Positions 1 to 9,400 of a DNA stretch of 35,015 nt are shown here, in pieces; positions within the stretch are counted from its first letter, which is position 1, and each line of letters begins with the position of its first letter. This DNA comes from Echinostoma caproni. Lineage: Eukaryota > Platyhelminthes > Trematoda > Plagiorchiida > Echinostomatidae. Under the pieces are notes generated by a model. That model was not told the origin of the DNA and did no database searches. It saw only the letters and a list, made by a program, of their open reading frames with translations. Both the position numbers and the translations under genes were made by a program. Location: positions 1-35,015 of the forward strand of contig UZAN01044114.1 of the NCBI GenBank assembly GCA_900618425.1, given 5' to 3'.

Positions 1-204
1 TTCCGTGATTCCCATTGCGTAGTTCGTGTCCGGAATTCTGTGTGTAACTTCACTACTACTACTTCTACTGTCACTACAGGCTTGTAGGAGGGCTGCCAGT
101 GATTGGTGGGATTCAGGTTCCGTGGAGCGCAATGAATAATGCCGACTGCTGATGTTATTTCTTTATTTCACTTTCGATCTTAGGCACGCAGGGATATTTG
201 GCAA

Positions 205-445
205 AGGTACACTGAATGCCTGCCAAAATAGAATTTGACGGTGAGCCAATCTTCATGAAACGGCGAGTAATCTCATATGGTCAACGGCATTGAGGAGATG
301 GAGAGCAATGATGCTAACAATCACTTTCCGTCGAGCCCTTGGGTAACAGCAACTGTGGTAGCAATCCACAGCGACGGTAAAACAATATGGAGTTTTGTTG
401 GCTGTCGGTTACTCCTGATGTAGCTCTCAAATAGACCAACGAGTA
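205..445 (+). pseudogene. Ty3/gypsy reverse transcriptase remnant
   Basis: A decayed piece of LTR-retrotransposon pol. The + strand reads, with stops and a short internal deletion, a segment around GEPIFMKRRVISYGQR and then a TVVAIHSDGKT-like stretch. Both match the order of the better preserved copy at 28.6-28.9 kb (GEPIFRERRVIPYDQR, then ATPIVVAIKSD and KTPRICG). This is the N-terminal part of a gypsy reverse transcriptase, just before the usual DLADAY block. About 8 codons are missing between the two halves relative to the other copy. No LTR or other pol domain was seen beside it. It is certainly non-functional; the family call rests on motif order only. Confidence 0.6.
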
Positions 446-1165
446 ACGAGTAGCTAAAATTGGATCTGAGACACCAACAAAGCGAATGATCCGGCAAAAT
501 TCTACGGTACTGCAATAATGAACGCTCAAATGAGCAAATAATATATGTACTAACCTCAAAAGTGATCTCAGAACAGTTTCAGAACAAAACATAAGTGCAA
601 GTTTGAGCGTAGTTCAAGGAATGTGAACGAAAGAAATAGGTCTGGACAGGACTAGAACGCTCACTGTTACGCTGCTCTTCAACGAGTCGAAGTTGAGCGA
701 TAAGGTGGCAATGAAAACAAATAGGTTTCGAATGAAGGTCAAATAATGGAAATAATGCGTAATTCTGCAATAGAGATCGTAGGGACCAACAAATTTGGTT
801 AGAACAGAAGGAACTCTGGACGCTCGATTGGCCGTGCCCATTCCTGTCCTGTGAAAACTGACTGAATAACTTCAAGAATTCTCGACTTAATTATCTTGGC
901 TCGAGTTAGTTCATTTATTCACTTAGGTGTGTACATAAAATGTACAAAATGTACATAAAATAACCTGAAACATAAACATCATCTATCAGAAAGAAATGCA
1001 TCAAATTATTATACAAAATTTTCGCACAACGGTTGTTGTTTTACCGTTTCTAGAATTCAGTCCCCGGGCGGGCCGTTCGGTTTGACTCCAGTGTTGCGTG
1101 CCCTCGCTTCATTTCACTGCTGGTTGATTTTGTGATCGACTGATTTGCTGAAGGTTTTGGTGAAC
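446..1165 (+). other. Upstream interval and probable 5' UTR of the RRM gene
   Basis: No gene seen. An in-frame TGA at 1133-1135 precedes the chosen ATG at 1166, which is the first ATG in that frame. The 130 bases before the ATG are more GC-rich than the DNA further upstream, as expected for a transcribed leader. No convincing TATA box or transcription start can be assigned. Upstream non-coding exons or a trans-splice acceptor are possible but not visible. Confidence 0.35.
931..961 (+). repeat. Short tandem repeat, GTACATAAAAT-type
   Basis: Three consecutive copies of a 9-11 bp unit: gtacataaaat, gtacaaaat, gtacataaaat. It lies about 200 bp upstream of the first coding exon. No function assigned. 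Confidence 0.6.
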
Positions 1166-2491
1166 ATGCACGCCAGTGGTTGCCTTAGCAGCAACCTTTC
1201 CGATGTGTTTCCATCTTTGCCACTTCAGGATACAATCCCATGTGGTCAATTACTCAACGTTAATACACTTAATGGTGTGGATGTTGCATCCCGTTTGAAA
1301 TACCTAGGGTTAAATGTTTCTTCACAAAACTCGAATGCTGGTGGAGTCTTCTTCAATGAGGACAGGTCTCGAACGAATCTCATTATCAATTACCTGCCCC
1401 AAAGCTACGATCAAAATGATTTACAGCGTCTTTTCGAGAGAGTAGGACCCATTAGACAATGCAAGCTGATCAGGGATAAGGTATGTCTCATTTCGTTTTA
1501 TTTTATTCGTAAGAATACCGGTGCCAGTTTGTGTTACGGATTTGTGGATTTCGTAAACCCTCAGCACGCTGCTTTGGCTATACAAACTTACCATGGTTAT
1601 GAAACAGAACAAAAGCGCCTACGTGTTGCATACGCCAGTTCCGGTGGCAGGCGCATTACTCCAGGTACTACTGGTATATATTGTTTACCTCCCTCCAGGT
1701 CATCGTGTGGCATCATTTACCGGCAGCTCAGCGAATGGTTTGGGCTCTGAGGTGACCAATGAAAACATCATCGGATGGGAAGTATTCGTGGTCGGAATAC
1801 CTTTGGAGTGGACAGAACCTGATCTACTTGTAGGTGATGGAATTCTCCTTTATTTCTTGCCTGCAGAGATTGTTTAATAATTTTGGAAATGTCATACTCA
1901 TAAGGCTGCTGGCTCCCCAGCTTTCAGAATCACCACCCAGTCACAAACCCCGTTTGAGTTNTGAGTTCGCCTGTGATGAACGGCGCGTCGAGCGACTTGA
2001 GCGCGGATTCGGCGGACGGTGGTCGTATAACAACCACAGCGTCCATCATCTTTGAGGATAAATCCAGGTATGTCCACTATAAAAATTAATTTCTTCCAGT
2101 GCTGAACTGTCTGTGTTTCGTTTGAATGGATACCAAGCGCCCGACTGGTCCTCTCCTCTTCGTCTGCGTATCATTGGCTCTGTAACCCGGGAATCTTACG
2201 GATTATTTTGCCTACCATCCCGACAGTCTCCAGCACTTGTCCCCTCCCGCATCCCCAACGGACAACCGGCAGTCGATCCTCTAACTGAATCCGAAGCTCT
2301 GACCAACTTGCTGAACCGAAAAGCTCTAGGTGCATCTAATTGTCTTCCTAATGGTAAGTGGTTATTTAGTGTGTGATTTCATTTTCTAGCCCTCACGAAA
2401 GCACTTGATGCAAACTGTTTGGCGGCTTCCAGTGACTTGCACTCGAATACTCCGTTTTCGCTTCCTCCCCGTGCCATCATACGCAACAAAG
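1166..2491 (+). CDS. Tandem RRM RNA-binding module, ELAV/Sex-lethal-like (exons 1-6)
   Basis: Exons 1166-1480, 1514-1664, 1699-1829, 1867-2067, 2100-2353 and 2390-2491, joined by GT-AG mini-introns. The product begins MHASGCLSSN. RRM1 (about residues 70-146) has RNP2 LIINYL and RNP1 LCYGFVDF, with GPIRQCKLIRDK between them as in ELAV/Hu and Sex-lethal proteins. It should bind single-stranded U/AU-rich RNA. RRM2 (about 183-290) has RNP2 VFVVGI but a degenerate RNP1 region (TTASIIFE) and an insertion of about 40 residues rich in Ser, Asp and Ala before it. A Ser/Pro/Leu-rich tail follows. The single N at 1961 shifts the frame; dropping it, or collapsing the duplicated TGAGTT around it, restores the reading. 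The last exon ends in phase 1 and fits the phase-1 acceptor at 3473/3474, so this module probably continues into the serine dehydratase. If it is a separate gene, unspliced reading ends at TGA 2518-2520. The start is the first ATG after an in-frame stop. Confidence 0.8.
1481..2389 (+). other. Five mini-introns (32-37 nt) inside the RRM module
   Basis: Introns at 1481-1513 (33 nt, phase 0), 1665-1698 (34 nt, phase 1), 1830-1866 (37 nt, phase 0), 2068-2099 (32 nt, phase 2) and 2354-2389 (36 nt, phase 1). All begin GT and end AG, with T-rich interiors. Removing each one joins conserved RRM sequence, for example IRDK to NTGASLCYGF and EPDLL to RLFNNFG. The first is a multiple of three without a stop, so retention would add 11 residues to the loop before RNP1. 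Such tiny introns near gene starts are known from schistosomes and other trematodes. Confidence 0.8.
1961..1961. other. Single N flanked by duplicated TGAGTT (assembly join)
   Basis: TGAGTT lies directly before (1955-1960) and after (1962-1967) the N. Collapsing N plus one copy removes 7 bases, which moves the exon from the frame used before the N to the frame needed after it. This matches an unmerged contig overlap. The reading becomes KPRLSSPVMNG. Confidence 0.65.
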
Positions 2492-3473
2492 GTGAGATAC
2501 CTTTGAGCGAAATTACCTGAAATGTTTTTTGTGCCGCATGGTTATTCATCTCAGTTCTTTTTATTGATGTTTTGCGAAGGTATCCTGTCTGCTGCATTAT
2601 TGATTTGGATAATTGTGTTTCGTCTGCTGTTCCTTTCATTTTACGAAACCACTGCCAATTTGTGCTCCGGTTAGCCTCTAACTTAATGCGCACTTGAACA
2701 TTTTTTTGGTCTCATATCATGTCGGTTCATTGAGTTGTTTATACGCATTGACGTGAACGACCAAAGGAAGGCATGTTAGTCGGAACCTAATTATGTGATA
2801 TAAGTTAGCTAACCAGTGATCAGTCGTCACGAGTCTCGACCTGAGTCTGCACTCAAACTTCGGCAAGATGTCCCGGTTTCATTTTTATTCATGGGAGGCT
2901 GGCGCACGCAGATTACCCCGGGTTGGACCGCTCCAAAACCAACGCCAATTAGTTTCAGGGCTGAATTTACGAATTTCATGATCGAAGAGTAGATCTATTA
3001 TCACTGCATGACGGTCAATAATAATTGGTGGGTCGCCACATCACCCGACGAGTTGCCACCGTTACTCGACTATCCGGCGTTTATTTATCACCTCATTTGG
3101 TCATTCTCTCGTGATCTTAAAATCTGGCTGTTCAATAAACGAAGAGGCAGTACATTGCATTGTCGTTGATTCATTTACCGTAGGCTAAACAGTTTCTAAT
3201 AGGGCGATTTGAGGTTTGCAAATGTGAGAGATATGATCACGTTACCACTGTGTAGTTTCTATGGTAGTGGTCTATTTTCCTGCATTTGTCACAATGCAAC
3301 GTATTTTCTGCCATTCGGCTGCAAATCTTGATTGCATTTTGATAGGCATATAGTGGTGTAAAATTGGGAATGCTCCACTTGGCCCCCGATATTCGGTGTT
3401 TCCGTTGCTTCTCAGTATAGTTGACTTGCAAAGACTTCGACTAATAGCTTTGGAATGAAACATTCATTTTCAG
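2492..3473 (+). other. Intron 6, about 1 kb, no gene or recognised repeat
   Basis: Donor GTGAGA at 2492 and acceptor TTTTCAG at 3467-3473, both phase 1. The interior has stops in all frames. I saw no LINE, LTR or SINE match to the other repeats in the window. An ATG at 3455 lies in the dehydratase frame just before the acceptor and could be the start of a separate dehydratase gene. Confidence 0.5.
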
Positions 3474-6400
3474 GTATCGATGCTAATGCCGGGCTTGTTA
3501 CCAACGGAGGTAGCTCTCATGCGCACCATCTAGAATTGCTGGAATTGCTAGATGCGCAAGCGCACTCTAACGCTGGGATTCTGTCATCATCAGAGCGCCT
3601 CCTTGGTCGCGAACTGCCGAATGTTGTTGCTAATCGCATTTCCGAACAAGAGAACGCCAAGTCCGAAGCGACTCTTAGGTCTCTTCAGCAAAACTCCGCT
3701 GCCTGGAACTATCCAACCCATCGGTCCGTTCTGAGCACTCTACCAGAAACCACCCGCGGGACCGATGGCTTATCCCAAACTATTCTCTCTGGAGTACAAA
3801 AGCGAATAACAACGAAAACACCACTGCTTCCCAGTCCAGTACTCACCAGCATTGTCTCCCAGCGTGGATGTCAAGCTCACGTTTGGTTGAAGCTAGAAAA
3901 CGTACAACCGACGGGTTCGTTCAAGATTCGAGGAATGGAAAATGTCTGTCGTAAGGTGAGTGCTGATCGAACTTTACATTTGTATTTTCCGTAATGTTGA
4001 TCACATTTTCTGAGACGAATTGCTTTTTCTCTTGTCCTTCCGGACACGCGAAGTATATCTCAGCTCGCACGCTTGTTATGCAAGTGGTTTTAAGGGGTTT
4101 CATACCCGATCACTAGAACTCCATTGCTGTAATGCGTTTCATAAATGAGCATCGAGATACTTACTCTCATGTTGACTGCGGATTTCTCCGTCTCGAGGGC
4201 TACAAACAGATCAATCGTTTGTCCATGCGATGTAGTGCACATTTCCATAGGAGCACTTGTACCTTATCCTCAATGTTGACTGGCTTACGCTGTTAAAGAC
4301 CAGTTTTTTTGCCAACCCTGTCCTGCGGACGAATAACTGTCGACCGATAATTGGTCATCATACAAAAAAGGTGACATCCTCCTGTGAAAACTACAGAAAT
4401 TAGTTTAATCAGCATCGTCTCTGAACTTCTCGCGGGCATCATACTACGTCGATTGTCTGCTGCACGTAGAGGGTGCATGCGTGAGAACCAGGCTGGTTTT
4501 CGACCTAGTCGAGGTTGTAGAGACCACATCTTGATTCCGCTAAACTCGGGCACTGACACCTTTCTTAGACCCATCATTTGTCTTCCTAGACCAAGAAGTG
4601 GCTTTCGTCCCAGCGGACCACTCTAAACTCTGGCACTGCCTTTCTCTGGAAGGTGTCAGAGAAGTTCATTTCAATATTACGATTCTTGTATACCAGTAGC
4701 CGAAGTCCTTCCCGGGCTTTTGGCGCTTTCTCACCCGAAAGTGGTGTTCGTCAAGGTTGCCCTCTCCCTTTTTTATGGATATGGATTTGATTATGGAAAC
4801 AGCCCTATCCTCGTGCGACGATAATGTCAACGATATACTCTCAGATGGTAAGCTAATCTAGAGTACGCAGACGACATTGTGGTACTAAGTGAAGATCCAG
4901 GTAAGTCACAAGCTTTTCTGGAAAGTTTAAGTGCTAGTGTAGCCATGTTCGGTATACGTTTTGCACCTTCAAAGTGTAAAATGTTACTACAAGACTTGGT
5001 TGGTCCTGTACCGAGCCTCATCCCAACTGAGGAAGTAATAAAGCAAGTAGACAAGTTTTGTTACTTGGGTAACTACGGATGAAGTGCCAGCTCGCTTGTT
5101 TAGCATTTGCCAACTTGAGACATCTGTAGCGACATCCGGCTGTCTGTTATGGGTCGAGTGTATGCTGTGACAGTTTAGCCAATTCTGTTCTACGGCGCAG
5201 AAACTTGGCCATCAAGGTAACAGGATAAAGATAGACTGTCTGTGTTTAAACACCGCTGTCTACGCAGCATTGCACGAATCTGGTGGGGCAGCCGGGCGAG
5301 CAATGCTGAGGTTAGGCACAGAGTTTTAGGTAAATGCGGTCGCCCGCTGGAACATATGGTCGACTTCCATAGATTACGTTGATTGAAAGATGTGTTACGC
5401 ATGTCACCAAATAAGTTGCCACGGCGAGCGATGTTCGCCGAGGCAGGTGGTGGGTGGAAGAAAGTCAAAGGTGGTCAAGCAAAGACCTGACATGAAGGTA
5501 TGAAAACCCTGACCCGGAGTCTGAGTCACGTAGGTACCGTCAGGCTTTGGATGATTGTAACCGATGGTTACTGGCACTGAGTGATATGGCTGGGTGTCTT
5601 AGACAGTGGCGTTCGTGCATCCTGTAGGTTTCTCTGCAAAATTAGTGCAATGAAGTGCTCAATTTTCTTTTTGCTCCTCTTTCTCATGTTCATCCAAATG
5701 GACAACCAAAAGACAGCAACCAATACCGGTGCAAGATAGTGGTGAACGGTTGTACAAACTGAACTGAACTGTTGATTGGCCTCTTCAAGATTGTTGCTAA
5801 AAGAAGGTATTATGTAACCAGTCCTCTACGTGATTTCATCATGGGTAAGCTTCCGAGTCAAGGGAGTTCATTTGTGGTCTCACAATCTAAATAGCATGCC
5901 CAGTTATGGTGACCTTTGACGTTGTTAGCTCCACTTTTGCCGGTAGCATAGTTCTATCAGTTTCGTCTAGATAAGATAGTGACTAAACCACAATACAATC
6001 ACCGGCGTGCTTTGGACCTTGTGGTCCGAGGTTCGAGCCCTGCCACCGCCACCCGACTTTGGTGGTAGGCAGCTCTGCTGTCGTCCGGTTCAATACCACG
6101 CCTAGCCTATCGGGGCCTTTGTGGTTCGCTACTCCAAGTTCCAGGGCTTAGGTTGCCGATTTCAACCACTGAACAGCAGGTCCTCGTGACGGGTTTACCC
6201 CGTTTGCTGTTTGTCATACCTAGGTGTGTAATAAAAAAAAACTGATAAGCGCATTGTGTGACTATCGAAATCAGTGAATTAAATTAAATCGCGATACCGC
6301 TTCGACTAATAAGGATGAATCCCCAATTCCATCTAACTTGTACAAGAAGGGGAGGTATTAATGGACTAAGAAAAGTATCAGTGCAGACGCAACGTATACT

Positions 6401-9400
6401 TAAAACTAGCTTTTCAAAGACATAAATTGAATAGAGGCGCGCGGATGTTCACGCTCCCAGACATATAACAGTGTTTATCTGTTGATTTCATTGAGTCTGA
6501 CGTCCTCCATTGTCAAGTCGAACGCGATCTATGTGACCAAGTTCATCGACTCGTCAGTCTAGCCTTTATTGACTTTTCAAATATCGCTTACCTGTCAAAA
6601 ATCACTTTGTGAAGTCAGTCTGGTGACGGGCGCGAAATGCGTTCCAGTCATCACACAAAAGTTGACCACTCGCGCAAACGAACTTGGGGGAAACGGCGTT
6701 TCCCGCCGAACTCCGGCAGTTATGCGTAGACAGCGGTGTTCAAACCTTAGTTATCCTTCTGCCACGGTAACCGGCAAAAGAAAGTTTCTGGAACAGGATG
6801 TACTGTCACTTCGCTGTTAATTTTTACGCTGTACAGTGATCAAGCAGAAAGTGATACATGTAGTTACTGACCTCGTTTTCGCAAATTTTTACATTTTACT
6901 GGACGTTCCCCGGAATCAAACTATACAGACAGTTGAAACCTTGAACCAGTTTGGTTAACGATTATGGCCTGTTGATCCCAAGAGATTGTCGTTTGGCAAA
7001 ATACCCTTCCGTTTGGGCAGGCGGTGCTCAGTTTCGTCATCCTCACTTGAACCGTGTTTTTTATCGTGTCATGCTAGAAGTGTGAACTGACGCATGGTTA
7101 TATGGGTTACCCTACAACGAGAACAATCTAACTATTACAACGACAAAAGATGCGGTCATTTTGCAGAACAGCTTTTGCTACTTCGGTGGAGAGCAAAATA
7201 ACTGCTATTTAGGTGTTCCTTCAAGTTCTTAGTCCCGATTAGTTTTAGTTTCTACAGCCATTAACCATGCACTATCGTGCGCCGGTATTGATCGCTGTCT
7301 CTTGACTGTCCATTTAGATGAATATGAGAGAAAGACAAGATTGAAAGTGAAGGCAAAAATAAAATTTAGCACTTCATTGCACTAATGTTGCAGAGAAACC
7401 TACAAGATGCACGAACGCCTATGTTAACGACACAGCCATATTACTCAGTGTCTCTAAATTCATTCTATACACCCGGGTATGCCATTAATTTTGATGTTGC
7501 TTTCCTTCACGTCCTTTAATTGCTGTATCATATTGCAGTTGTTGTTTTTTCCACTTTTTGTTGACACTATGGTTATGTGGTTGCTGAATATCCACCTCTT
7601 GGAGTGCATAATGCCATTCTTTCACTTGACTTAACTTATCGGGTCCCGGCTAGTAGTCAACGGAATTTCACTTCTGGATGGACCATGATTTTTGAACGAC
7701 CTTGTGTTGATTACATCGCTTTTCTGAGTGGCACCCCTAAGATAGTCTAACGGAATTGTCTGACAATCGCAGATATTAGTCTCATTTCGGCAGCTGATGG
7801 CGGTTCAGAGAAAAAGATCAAATAAAAACAACGAGTCACAAGTGCTTGTTGATCTGTGGTCTTGCACTCAAGCTCAAGTAGCAGGGCCAGGCGAGCTCTC
7901 TCCCACTCTTCAAGGTGCTGGGTGATGACCTCGTAAGCTCCATGATTACCGTACTGCCCATCTTGGGGCGAATCACTAATCGTTGCCATTTTAAAGAAAG
8001 GGTCTCGCAACGGTTGTGAAAACCGCCGCAGATGCAGTTTGATCCCGATCACCAAAGTGCTAGTCTCTGTCATGCTTCGACGTCTGACTCCTCTAATAGA
8101 GATCAACCTCCGTGAACAGTATACCGGATTCCGGCCTGGCCAAATGTATGTATTGATCACATTTTTACGCTCCGTCGCGTCCTCAGTCTGCGTCACATAC
8201 ACCTTCAACCAACGATTACAGTGTTCCTTGACCTGAAAGGACCGTTCGACTCGTTTAGCTACGAGGCTCTGATGGGCACTCTTCGACAAGGGATGCCCGA
8301 GAAGTACGTTAACGTACCTAGATCATTGTACTCATACCTCTGGTGACGTAACGATTTACAACGAACGAAGTAGGTCGCTCGTCACCAGGAGCGGCGTTTG
8401 TCAAAGGTGCCCTCTTTCACTGTTCCTGTTCAATTTCGCCGTAGAACTTACTAAGTGTTATCCAAAACGTAGGTTTTGAATATACAGCTGGAGAAAAGCT
8501 ACTTACAGTTCGCCGAAGACATCCTCCGTGTTCCAATTCACGCACGATGCGCAAAACGCACTTGATAGACTAACAAGTGCTGTTGCCACATTCGGCATGC
8601 GCTTTGCAATTTCAAAGTGCAAAGTGATGCTGCAGGACTGGGTTTCGCCTACTCCCTCTCTGGAACTAATTACGGAATTATCTTTGCTTGACCAATGTTG
8701 GGAGCGCAGCCAAGGATATAGCCACTCGCGGTTCAAGGTTCCAGCAGTATACATGACGTCTCACTATAGATGGAGGTCGTGTATATTGTGCTAGCGTTCA
8801 CTCAGTCCTGCTTTATGGTTGTCAGACCTTGAATTGGCTAGTAGAAGATATCCGTCGTCTAGAGATAACGTGGTTTAGCTTACGTGGGGGAGAGCGAACG
8901 GAGTAGCAATCTGAAGGTAAGCCATCGGGTGTTTGTTATCTATCAGGTATAAAGCTGCTAGCACATCGAATTCAGATGAGTACACTTCGCTGGCTAGGTT
9001 ATGCATTGCGCATGGCCAGCTACTGTCTACCGCACTTGATTCGTTGTAACCTCCGGACCAGAAGAACCAGGTGGAGGTCAACAGGTGACCTGCCGGCGAA
9101 GCATGAAGAAATGCACGGAGCCGTTAGGCAGGGTTGGTGTCACGCCTTCCAGGTGTGGGTCCGAAAAACTACACAACCGGTTGGTTGGAGATATTGAACA
9201 ACATGGCAACGAACCGACCTGGGTGATGATCTTGTCATTTCTTATCAGACCAGAATGCTTGAAACGGTATGTGTGCAGGGCTCGATTATACCCGCGGTTG
9301 TTGACCACAGTGGTTCATCTCCCTCAAAGTAGTTCCAATCCGTACCAGCCTTGAATTTTACCACTGCGAGTTTGTAGTGATCAGTGAAGTTCGCTTCAGT

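Noticed and set aside
3455..3473. ATG 3455 as the certain start of a separate serine dehydratase gene
   Set aside because: Kept only as an alternative: it lies in the last 20 bases of a good acceptor and the splice phase from the RRM exon fits, so the fused model explains more.
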